A DNA stretch of 64,000 nucleotides from Penicillium oxalicum (Eukaryota > Ascomycota > Eurotiomycetes > Eurotiales > Aspergillaceae): the NCBI RefSeq assembly GCF_001723175.1, contig NC_064655.1:1798001-1862000 (forward strand), in the 5' to 3' direction. Made by a program: the position numbers and the translations under genes. Below, one piece after another: positions 46,714-56,686 of the stretch (position 1 is the stretch's first letter; each line of letters opens with the position of its first letter). The notes beneath the pieces were generated by a model, which saw nothing but the letters and a program-made list of their open reading frames with translations, was not told where the DNA came from and made no database searches.

Positions 46714-47495
46714 GAATGCTTTGCGTGAATGATTCCTAGAACAGTTGGTTGTAACTTTGGAGACGGGGGAATTTTGCAGAGAAATAAGAAGGACTCGTCA
46801 GGAGTTCAAGATTGAAGATATAGTCGGCCACGGGATTACTAGAGCCCGACATCAAGTTGAAAGTTTGGAATGATCCAGTGCTTCATGGATCAACAGCAAA
46901 TTCACAATGACGAGCTGGGTGGATTGGCCTTACGATGCGCGGATAAGATCATCCACTACACTATCTATGGGCTTACAGGGGAGATCGGTATGATTGTTGA
47001 TCCATGCATTTCATTAAGTCCGTTTTTTTCTCCGTCTACCGCAACACGCACTCGAAATGAGTGCAACATCCCCAAATGAAAAAGAAGCAGAGCTGCAGAC
47101 CGGGGAAAAATAACAATCGTACGCCTTCCTGAGATATTGAGATGACCCGACTTGATTTTGCATCCATAGGGACAAGTCCATCGGTCTTCACAAAGGAAGA
47201 CCAATGACCGGATAAGAACAGTGCACCAGATGAAAAACCAGAAAAGGCGTGTAAAAACCAGCACCAGAGGAAGGAAACAGTGGAGTGAATATAGGGAAGA
47301 AATTGAGAAGTGGGAGCGATGTGAAGAATGGAAAAGAAAAATTCATCTCGAGTCATGTACCATTCCTTTTCTCCGAACAGAGCGTGGCGCTCTATGTTTT
47401 TGACTCATCTCAGCTAGCCACAGGGCATGCCGTGGGCTGGTAAACCAACCCGATTGAGATGAGGGATGGGTGGTCTAGAGAAGACAAGACAGTCT
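46714..47495. other. Intergenic
   Basis: Between the methyltransferase-like gene (promoter side) and the eIF3l 3' end. No coding region recognised; open frames are short and lysine-rich. Confidence 0.55.
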
Positions 47496-49067
47496 CTAGT
47501 AGACGCGGGTCAGGTTGCGCAGGTACCAGTCCACCAAGCGGCGGCCGGCCTTGGTCTCGCTGACGTGGATCAGGTCGTCCTCAAGGGCGTAGTCCAGGTC
47601 GTTGGAAATGACGGCCTCACCCTCAAGCAGACCACCCTCGACCCAGCGGATCTGGCGACTGCGCTGCTTGTTGACCAACAACCACGAGCGGAGCTGCTCG
47701 GGCTCGACCTCCAAGAAGCCCGCAAGTTTCTTCAGGTCCATTGTGGTGTAGAGCTTCAGGTAGGAGCGGATGGTGGGGTTGAACAGGGTGTTCTTCACCT
47801 CGTCCATGAAGATGGCGGTGTGGTGGTCCACAGGGTCGACGTTGACAGCGGGGTTGTCGAAGTCAGGAGGAGTCGGGCTGATGAACTTGGGGCAGGCAGA
47901 GCGGAAGAGTTCCTCGAAGACGGGAAGAGCCTCGGGCCCACCTTGCTGCATGCGGTGGAACTGCTCACCGTACTTCTCACGGACGGCAGAGTGGATGGTG
48001 TCGTCCAGACGAGTGGGGTGGAGAGCAACGCAGATGGCAATCAGAGCGTACATCTGGTCGTTCTTCTTGGCAATAGCATCGTAGCTGTTGCCGCCCTTTT
48101 GGAAGTTCTTCGTCCGGGAGACGTAGACCAAAATGTGGCTGAACATGCGGATAGCGTCAGCGTAACGACGCATCATCATGTATGAGAAACCGACGTAATA
48201 GTAGGTAGTAAAGTGGGCAGCCATGACACGGGCGAACATGGCCTTCTTGTTCATCTCGATGTCGTCGAGGGTCTTGATGGCGAGGCTGAAGTCGCCGAGC
48301 AGACAGTGCACGCGGAGCAAGCCAATGATGGAGAAGTAGCCCAGCATCTTGTACAGCGGGCGAGAGCCGTACTCTCCAGCGACGGCGACCGGATCCTCGT
48401 TGCGCTTGATGGCAGCGAGTTGCTCATTGATTTGAGAGCGCTGGATGAGGGAATAGAGGACGTTCAGCACGGAGTAGCAGCCCCAGGTGTTGGGGTTCTC
48501 GCGGAGCAACTGAGCCTCCTCTTCGGACGAGCCACTACGGGCGACACGGTTGCGATAGCGGCAAAACGACTCAAACTGGTAGATGAACTCATCGATCACA
48601 TCCCACGCCCAGTAGTACTAATGGAATAAGCCCACAATGGTTAGTTTTTCATTATCCGAACGATGGAAGCTACGGCCCGATTTTGTAAATGCCAAGCCTT
48701 GGATTTTCATTCATTGTTTTGGTGGATCATCAACAATGAAACCGCGCAAGAGAGCACCTACCGAGGGAACTTCCAGGTCCACGGGTCCCTCCGAATTCAG
48801 AATGTAGTGGAAGAGACTGCAGTAATTGTCGTAGCTGGCGAACTTGGTCTCGAGGGTCGCCTGGTACTCCAGCGGGGTAGCGGCGGCAGTCACCTGTGCC
48901 TGGAGATCTTGAGCCTGCGAGCCACCGAGCGATGTTGTTCGGTCCAGGTCACTCATGCCATCCTCGTAATTGACCTGCTCCCGGTAGTCGTTGACCAGGG
49001 CCTCCTCCTCAACGTCGGACTCATCGTTCAGGTTCGGGCGCGCATTGACGCGGTCGTCGTAGGACAT
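47496..49067 (-). CDS. Translation initiation factor eIF3 subunit L
   Basis: Two exons, 49067-48762 and 48617-47496, 475 residues. The N-terminus is acidic (SDVEEEALVNDYREQVNYED); the body has SYDNYCSLFHYILNS, the exon-junction YYWAWDVIDEFIYQFESFCRYR, WGCYSVLNVLYSLIQRSQI, FARVMAAHFTTYYYVGFSYMMM and a C-terminal PCI-like region with DLKKLAGFLEVE and WYLRNLTRVY at the end. This is eIF3l, which is part of the octameric PCI core of eIF3 in filamentous fungi but absent from S. cerevisiae. It acts on the 40S subunit in the cytoplasm. The length equals that of other Pezizomycotina eIF3l proteins. Confidence 0.96.
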
Positions 49068-50129
49068 TGTGGGCGTTGAAAGGGGGTTCGAGCCGGAACA
49101 CGGGGTCGGAGGTGTGTGTAGTGTTTTTTAATTGCTGATTCTTGCGCCGAGAGAGGACGGCAAGGGCGGAGGAAGAGGTGATGGTGGTAGTGGTGGGGGG
49201 TTCACGTCCGCAGCGGCCTGTGCGATTTGCCAAAGAAGTCGAATTTTGAGGGTTTTCGCTTCGGTGTTGTGCTTATCTTATCTTCGCATAAAGTGAGTGA
49301 TTACTCAGCTTTGTGCTGGTTGTGCCGCAGTACTTACAGTTGGAGGCTGGCTGCAACCGCTAGAATTGCACTGACCCACTGTCAACACCTCTGTCTAGAC
49401 AAGACAGGTTTGCCTGGATAGTTAGAGCCCTCAAGTATAACATGGAAGGTAGCGATAGCTTGCCACGCAGAAAGTAGGAGTGTACTAGTTGACAGAAGTC
49501 ACAGAAGTCTCCGCACTTTGAGATATAGTTTTTAAATACAGCGTAATTCCCCCCTCCTTAGACTTCAATCCACAGCATAGCTGACAGGCCTCAGACCTGT
49601 AAACAGACCTCCCAGTAGATGTGACGTAGCGATCTTGAATGAGGATCTAGCTTGCTAGGAGATACATAGACCCATCTCTAGCGCTATTACGACCGAGGCT
49701 CTCTGTTCAGTAGATAGCTCTACATTCAGCCTTCGATTCGAACTAATTTAGTTTCATACAAGACCTTGACACGGTGCTGAGGTTGGAAAGATGGGAGTAT
49801 GCGCGAGAAGATGCATCTAAATAGACAAGCTCATAGCGCGCACTCAGAGTCACATCTCGCTTCAGCGAATTTTCGCTCCTTCAAACAGCGCCGCAGATCT
49901 GGAAGAACGACCCTCCTGTGTCTTTAGGCGTGATTTATCCAAATCAAGACCTGGTGAGTCCGAAAATTACATCTTGATCAATGATAGCGTCAAAGATTGT
50001 TCTCATTTTCACTTCCAGGTTGCCGACTACTCTTGATGCGGTCTCTCCGGGTCACTCTAATGCCTCCCTGACGTTCGGTCACCGAAAGCGCGAACTATGT
50101 CAATGGGCCCTCAGTCATTATGGGCTCAA
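49068..50129. other. eIF3l upstream region passing into the decayed block
   Basis: The first few hundred bases form the eIF3l promoter. From about 49.4 kb the sequence becomes A+T-richer and has no intact gene; the part after about 49.85 kb may belong to the N-terminal side of the NACHT pseudogene. Confidence 0.45.
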
Positions 50130-50830
50130 AGAACTGCTGAACCCAAAGACTATATTGGTCCTCTCTAGATCAATGGCAACCTAATGTCGACAAATCCACG
50201 CTTATGAAGTTTTTGTGCCGAACGGCCAAGAACTGGACTCGAGATGGGCATCGTGTCACTGGGACATCTTTCTTCAGTCAATCTAGAGATTAATTGGAGA
50301 CACTGACCTTGGAAATTTACCGGTTCTTGTCCCAGACCTCTAGTGTATTCAAAAATCCAGAAAGAGCTCCATTTGAACATATTTGTCAATAATCAGATGC
50401 TATCTTCTTGCTTTTTCAAAAAGCGATCCGCCCTCTCAATGATCGCTCATTTGTCATATTCATTGATGATGGCGATGAGTGCGGTAGACATTCGTAAGGA
50501 TTGTGGTCTTCCGGTTCCAAAGCCTTGCAACAGAAGTCGTATCGTAAGGCTGCTGCTTCAGAATCTGCTTTCCCTTCCCCGCTTTGTATCATTCAAAGAA
50601 ACTTCAACGAATGATTTTTATCTAGCTACGGATTGACCCTGACACTTCAAAGACATACCAACATATGTTGCGGCTTGTTTCACAAACATCACCCCCCTCG
50701 AAACAGTGATTGTCCGTCGTTCATTCCGAAAGAATGCAGCAAAAGCTTCTTGTGGGCTACTGTGGCCGCAAAATATTCCAGTCAACTGTTTCGAAGAGAA
50801 TAATTGCTTTCAATTGACAATACCAGAGGA
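50130..50830 (+). pseudogene. Decayed NACHT-domain (NLR/STAND) gene
   Basis: One frame (codon start 50189) carries four NLR-like landmarks in the right order. DKSTLMKFLC at 50189 looks like a P-loop with the Gly before Lys changed to Asp. VTGTSFF follows. SFVIFIDDGDEC near 50450-50482 is a Walker B of the VIxIDALDEC type. KECSKSFLWATVAAK at about 50729 resembles the KAxGVFLWVxLVVK helix of fungal NACHT proteins. The same frame is interrupted by TAA at 50291, by further TAA codons near the CQ- and HS- positions and by a TGA, so no functional protein can be made. Loss is by substitutions without obvious frameshifts. Fungal NLRs act in nonself recognition. Borders are uncertain. Confidence 0.65.
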
Positions 50831-51074
50831 GTAGTACCCTGTGCCCCGCACAAACTTATTGGGAGTATCTCGAGAAACGCTTGCTAGAAGTGCAGGGGCT
50901 TTTGGAAGACTCACGATTAGACTTGGTGCGCGTCGAGGTCTTGCTCTCACTGTTTATTGAAACTTCCATTGACAACACAGATCGCCATTCCCTCCAAGTG
51001 GGTCAAGCCATGAGCGCGAGTTTCCAAAAGGCAGGCATTTCGTTGGTCAATTGGAATGTGTCTCTATAGACCAG

Positions 51075-51345
51075 GATTTAGTAAGATATTGTTGACGATA
51101 CCGCCGTCTGCGTGGAGTCATTGGAAATTGCATTCCAAGTCCTAGCATTTCTGGAGATACCTGTCGATCACTTCGAACATCCCGAATGCATTCAAGATTT
51201 GCGCAAGTTTGAACGAAAACTGCAGAAATTCCTCTTCAAAGAACAAAGGTCTTGCGTGTTATACGCTTTCTCCTGTTCAATAAAGCTCTTCGAGAAATAT
51301 CTTACTTTACGCGAGTCGAGCATCCACGATAAGATTAAACCAGGT
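51075..51345 (-). pseudogene. Broken copy of the HNH-nuclease gene C-terminus
   Basis: The minus strand from about 51330 down to 51075 aligns with the last part of the intact HNH gene (51436-51680). Both share a TTTATTGAA segment, then GCGCAAATCTTGAATGCATT against GCGGAGGTGTTGAACGCATC, GGGATG, GTGATCGACAGG, TCTCCAG and an ending related to the GATGGCAGTACCGATATTGA part. The copy reads SFIEQEK, later QILNAFGMFEVIDRYLQKC and then a stop codon, so it is not functional. It lies next to the intact gene in the same orientation, as a partial tandem duplication. I did not find the upstream exons of this copy. Confidence 0.7.
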
Positions 51346-51435
51346 TAATAATTTGACACTGCTGAAATATCTGGAAAACTCTCAGAGCGGGCCACGGTAC
51401 GAGCACCTCCTACCAGGTGGGCGATTATCCATGAT

Positions 51436-52758
51436 TTAACCGATAACATGTGCCCATAAAGCAGCACGTAGCAAGGAATCAATATCGGTACTGCCATCTT
51501 CACGGAGTAAGTGGCAAGTGCCTTTCAAGGCCTCCCATCGCTGGAGATTCCTGTCGATCACCTCCCCCATCCCGGATGCGTTCAACACCTCCGCAAGTCG
51601 CCAATGACAGTCCAAATAATATTGATTTGGAAGTTGGAGGTTTTGCGCGTCATTTGATTTTTTCAATTCAATAAAGCCACTTTGAGGAAGAGTTGGGCGT
51701 AGATAAGGGGGAAAGCGGGTGTATGTCTTTACTTCATACTTGTTATCTTGGTCCTTTTGATCTAAATCAGTAGAGTACTATAAGAAGATCAGAGATCAAT
51801 AGAAAGGACTTACTTCAACAGGTTTAAACGCTAGTTGGAAAGATCCGAATTGTTCATGATAAGAGCTGACCAATGTCAATCCATTCGATTCTGAGTTGAT
51901 CGTATCAGGACTTAGAGCTGCTCGCCGCACGCCAGGGAAGCAGGTATAGAGTACTCTCCAGGCGCTTGCGGCATTTTTTCGTGATTCCTGCACGTCATCC
52001 AATCAACAGTCGTCAGCAGAGAAGTCTCAAGGCGAGTTGGAATTGTGTTACCGTTGAATTATCCCACGAGGCGTAAGAAAGAGGAATTACATGTGCACCA
52101 TTAGTAGGCGCATGCAAAACGCCATCTGGCCGACCAGTTTTGTCCCAGTGACCGGTGTCCATTTGGCCGGTGGCGATGCACCGATAGTTATCGCGTTGAA
52201 GACATAAATCCTTGAACTGATGATCGCGGGGTTGGGGCTCGTCAAGGCAAGATGCAACAATTTCGACTTGTCTGAGGCGTTTCAAACACGGCGATTCTGT
52301 CACTGATGATGTCCTAGAGTGGGCTTTCACTATCCCAGGTATGAACCCATGGTTATTATCACTTTGTATTCGACGTACCAGGCTACTTGAGACTTACTCG
52401 GTATTGCAAGACCAGTGAAGAGATTCATGAACACGTCGTGTAATTCTTCGTCAATTTTTGCATCATTGATGTCCCTCGCCACGGATTCCCGGCCGCCTTC
52501 TGGTAACCAGTCGACGAAGGCATCGAGAGAAGGTTGGAGTAGGTTTTCATGAGGGCGTTTCTCGGGCCTGTACCTCGCTGTTCTTACCTTAGCAGCGCCA
52601 GCCAAGGTTTTCCAGTTTTCCGGGGTCTCTGTGTCAGTGGACATGATTGATAGCCCTCTTCCTAACTGCTGAGGCGGGGGTTGAGGCGTTTCTTGAAGGC
52701 GTCTCGATCTTCTTAAAGGCGGAGCCGGCGAAGAGGCGCGGCGCTTTGGTGGAGCCAT
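51436..52758 (-). CDS. HNH endonuclease-domain protein
   Basis: Four exons (52758-52398, 52329-52052, 51987-51814, 51753-51436), 376 residues. The N-terminal 50 residues are Pro/Arg-rich and disordered. The central region has RDNYRCIATGQMD, then NGAHVIPLSYASWDN, matching the C-x-x-T-G ... AHIIP pattern of the fungal HNH_2-type endonuclease domain; NGLTLVSSYHEQFGSFQLAF continues the fold with the second His and metal-site Asn. The C-terminal part includes LDCHWRLAEVLNASGMGEVID and ends ALWAHVIG. Proteins of this family are abundant and lineage-variable in Eurotiales; target and role are unknown. The acceptor of the last exon (AAAAG) is the only one that keeps the frame and is less certain. A broken copy lies just downstream. 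Confidence 0.75.
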
Positions 52759-55375
52759 GATTGGTGGCTAGTGGTCAGATTGATATGCGGGAGCGGGCAT
52801 AGTAGAGTAGTGGCCACACTAGCCAGTCACCAAGCAGGCTCGTACGTACTGTATCTGAGTGAGGTACCTTTGAATCATAGGTGTTAGTTGGAACTTTGAG
52901 CACACAGTGTAAGAGCAACAATAACCACCATACAAAAAAGATGTTAAACTTCGAGGTTGGATTGTTAATGGATGGCTGTCAGGTGGTGACTCCCGAGGAG
53001 CGATAATAATTGGCAGTGCAGAATTCTAGAAATTAGATTTGGTGTTGTGGTTCACCTGACCTCACCATCGCCTGACGTTGATACACGGAATAGGCACTAC
53101 TGTACATACTTATATGTATTGGTAATTACTACGAAGTGCGTTTGTATAGATGCACATACTAGGGGTAAACAAGTGATAGCTACACACAGTAGTATATGTA
53201 TGACATGAGTCAGGTTGTCATTCCGAGCGATGATGGCTGAGCCTGGCATGAAGAAAAGTAGAGTAAATTTGCCAACCACCTCTTCACTAGCAATTGACTC
53301 AACCCTGATTAGGGCTTTGGAAAGCATCTCAGAATTACGTCGCGTGGAGAGCCAGTTTTGTAAATTATTTAGACTAGTATTTGTGGTCATTTTTTCTTCT
53401 TCTCTATATCACCCTTTTTGAATAGATATCAAATGTCAAAAAGTTATATGTCACATCAGCTACCGCATTATACGTCGCAAGTATAGTTACTGTGTCTCTT
53501 GACTGCACGTTCAAAGGTGCTACACTTGAGCTACTTCCAGGTGATCAGCTTGATTACTCGTGGATTACCAGCTGAGCACGACAACACGTTTATCTTACGT
53601 CTTCCTCCATCACCGCTTTCTTCCCCCCACATTAAATCAATACTTATAGCCAGCACTCGCCAACATAATGCAAGCAGATTTCTTTGAAGCTGCCGAGCGC
53701 ACAAGCTTGCCTTCCGTCACAGTAGGTGCTCCTCCAGATTATGATCTCCCCTGGTCAGGACGCATAAAGCCACTTTTTGGGATTTTGTAAAATATCTCGA
53801 GGGTCCCGATAGCTGAGAGTTTCAAATTCCGGACCCGTCAAAAATTGAGAACTATTGACTAATCTTCCTCCATATGTTGTCGGTGGAAACACAGAGATGG
53901 TGGCCGGGGAGCGGCTGAGGATCGTCGCTAACGATGGCAATATACATCGCGTGATTTCCCTAATATGACGGGTACGGGGAAGGTTCTCTGTTTGCTCGGT
54001 AGTCACTGGTGATACGAATAGTGTTGAAATGATCTGGGCAATAGATGCCAGTGGAGAGCGAGATACATTTTTGTGTGCATAAATTGGAAGGCATCCGACC
54101 CCTGGCATTGGCGATGATAGCGAGGTTTGGAAAACATGCGACAAAGTTCGTTATTGCTCCTTAGATGCTGTAGTAAATTCTGACTTGACCCAAATTATTA
54201 ATTTATGTTGAAATTGAAACAAAAGTCTCGCTCAAAATAATATCACAGAATCGTCCGAAATTCACAAGCTGGAGCCTCGATGAATTTCAGTAGACATACA
54301 TTTCTTCTCCGTCGCGCTCAATTGACGCTCTCAGGCGAAAATGCTCAGTTGGACAAAAAACATAGGGAGCGAATAGCTATATCTGTCCCCGTACGCAAAG
54401 TAAGCCCTGCGACGAGCCCAAACACTCTTTCTAACAACTGTCTCCCCATTTTACCTCTACTTCAATGCAGTTAGTTTGACAAGATCGCTGAGCTATTGTA
54501 ATTACGTCGTTTTGTTCTACGTTCCTCCCGCTTGGTCAAAGTCTGGGCTCTGAAGCGGATCTTGCAAATCTGCGAGGCCGAAAAGTTGCACTCGGATAAT
54601 CAGAAATGGGTGCACTTTTCTTTAGTACTGAGATTGGAGTAGGTTGGGCGATCAATCATCTGCAGAGAATACCCAGTGACCTTAGGTCTGGCTTCGAATT
54701 TCTGGGCAGTGACAACCTACATTTTCCGAGCAGTGCCGGGCAGGATATGTAGTCCTTGAATATTCGGTCAAAGCGAAAGCGATGTTCAAAGCCTACTGAA
54801 ACGCTCAAGTAAACACCGCATTGGAGATACCTACTTCACTTGATCTGGTGAGTGAACAGAGAACCGATCTCATGTAAGGGGAAATCTATATTATACCGGG
54901 CGAAACTGATACTAGGGCTCTGGTTCACTTGACATACAATATCATCAGTATAATGTTCCGAGTTACAAAGATCATCCCGATGCTCTGGGGGTATTTCAGA
55001 TTAGAGTCCCTTAGGGAGATTGGTTTGCGTGCATGCGTATCTTTGACCGAGTACGGTCTCTTCTGTAGTTGAGCGGTTGTGTAGCCCGGCTATGTAAAAT
55101 CAACAGGGAGCTGGAACTGTTTCAGTTTGTCAATGTTTGAGTTCCCGTGCAGAACGCTTAAGGTACTCAAATCTCACCTATGTTATGTAGCATATACCCG
55201 AAGGCTTCTTGATATAAATCAAAAAAAAATCATCGACCAACGGTGTTCTATAGAAGCGAAGTTCGAGCACTTCTCATCCAGGAATATGACCATGATAGGC
55301 ACTGAGCGTGCTCTATTGCGATTTTCTTCGCAATGTCAGTGCCTGAATTTCTCAGAGCTGGATTTCGATACGTGT
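52759..55375. other. Gene-poor, decayed region
   Basis: About 2.6 kb without a recognisable intact gene. The left end serves as promoter for the HNH gene. A minus-strand open frame of 129 codons at 53755-54144 (MSHVFQTSLSS...) has no family motif I know and may be the remnant of a gene or chance. A short plus frame from 53668 (MQADFFEAAERTSLPS) looks protein-like for about 30 codons and then stops. Confidence 0.4.
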
Positions 55376-55510
55376 TTCCCGCACTAAAGCTCAATGGAGG
55401 TAAATATCGCTACAATGGACATTTGCTTCTGCAAAGAGTAGTCCAGAAAGTTCACCATGAGTACGTTGACAAGTGGTCTTGGCAGTCCAGTAGTAGATTC
55501 ATTTATTCAT
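55376..55510 (+). pseudogene. Possible ankyrin-repeat remnant
   Basis: The frame starting near 55384 reads LNGGKYRYNGHLLLQ and then KVHHEYV, which recalls the GGKYGNALQAAS...GHHEIV pattern of ankyrin repeats in fungal NLR proteins. The similarity is short and the frame carries no continuous repeat array, so this is a weak call. If right, it could be the C-terminal end of the same decayed NLR as the NACHT remnant at 50.1-50.8 kb, or of another one. Confidence 0.25.
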
Positions 55511-56594
55511 GCTTCTTTGGAAGTATATACTTGCAAGCTCGTAGTAATGACGTCGCATGGGCGCACCTGATCATATCAGTAGCCTCCGTAAGCCACTCAG
55601 AGGTGCTGTCTTGAATCTATGTATGCGCAAGTAGTACGGAGATACGTACTCAACGCACTATTTACAATGACCTACTAACCTTGAACACCAATTCTACCCA
55701 CCAAATACATTTGAAGGGACAAATTATTCAGAGCCCACGAACAGCTCTGCCCCAGAATAAGACATCTTTGATTTTTGAGGAGTGAAGTATCCTAGTAGTA
55801 TCTTGAGATACACCTGAGGATGGAGCAGATTTCAACCACGAGCAAGGACAGATAGATAACGAGTCCGTGCCCGCGTGTGGCAACAAATTGGAATGAGCCG
55901 TGTCAACCGGTGTCAAGAAGCCGTAAACAAGCAGCGGCTTCAATCTGCCTCGACCTTAATGATCCATATGGCGAGGTCGTCCAATCTCCTTGCAGGACCG
56001 GCATGCGCATCAGTCTTTTATCTCATCCCTGTCGGTTACCGTCGGCTTATAGATGGAAAGTGGAGCTGTCTCCACCGCCATCGTTCGAAGGGCGTCTGGG
56101 TTAAGGTTTAAATTATTATTCCACCAAGATATGCTAACTCACCGGCCAAGAATGAGACATTGAGAAACACCTAAGTAGGCAATTCCAGTCTTGTGTAAGA
56201 TGAAAAAAATCGATCTCGAATATGACCTGGAGAGGGTGAAAGAAGGGTGATAACCACAATGTGAGAATCGACATAGGAATAAGACACCGATCAGGACATC
56301 TTCCAGAATATCATTGCCGAGCGGCAAACGTAAAAAAAAGTTTTCGTTCGGCTCGGCCTTGAAAGTCCCTGGATCCAGAACCGCCGGGGCAAACCGATCA
56401 ACCATAAATTCATGCACGTTTCCGCAACTCCCTTCCTGTTCCATTGCCGCGTATCCCTACGGCCTCGTATAATTAATCTCAAAGCGGCTTGCATCCCCGA
56501 TACCGCTCCTTTCTGCCAAGTTTCGGCAACCGAGTGATCTCGTCTCCACCAGAGATCGTTCATTGTTTGTTCACCCTCGTCGTCGAGATCTTGG
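55511..56594. other. Intergenic / aminotransferase upstream region
   Basis: No recognisable coding region. The right part is the promoter of the branched-chain aminotransferase gene. Confidence 0.5.
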
Positions 56595-56601
56595 TGACTC
56601 A
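56595..56601 (+). promoter_or_regulatory. Candidate CpcA/Gcn4 site
   Basis: Perfect palindromic TGACTCA, 86 bp before the aminotransferase start codon. This is the consensus of the cross-pathway control activator (CPC1/CpcA, Gcn4 in yeast), which induces amino-acid biosynthesis genes on starvation. A TATTTAAA element lies about 20 bp downstream. Function is inferred. Confidence 0.6.
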
Positions 56602-56686
56602 CTCCCGATAAAGTCCCTCTTATTTAAAGAGCGAGAATTGCAACAATTTTCAATAGCAAATACTCAATCGAGTGAATTCAACGAAG

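Noticed and set aside
47466..48629. Plus-strand frames of 239 and 138 codons opposite eIF3l
   Set aside because: Antisense to a clearly identified conserved gene; their Val/Leu/Asp-rich composition mirrors codon use of the minus-strand gene.
56139..56602. Minus-strand frames upstream of the aminotransferase gene
   Set aside because: No recognisable family; they overlap the promoter with the TGACTCA site and TATA-like element.
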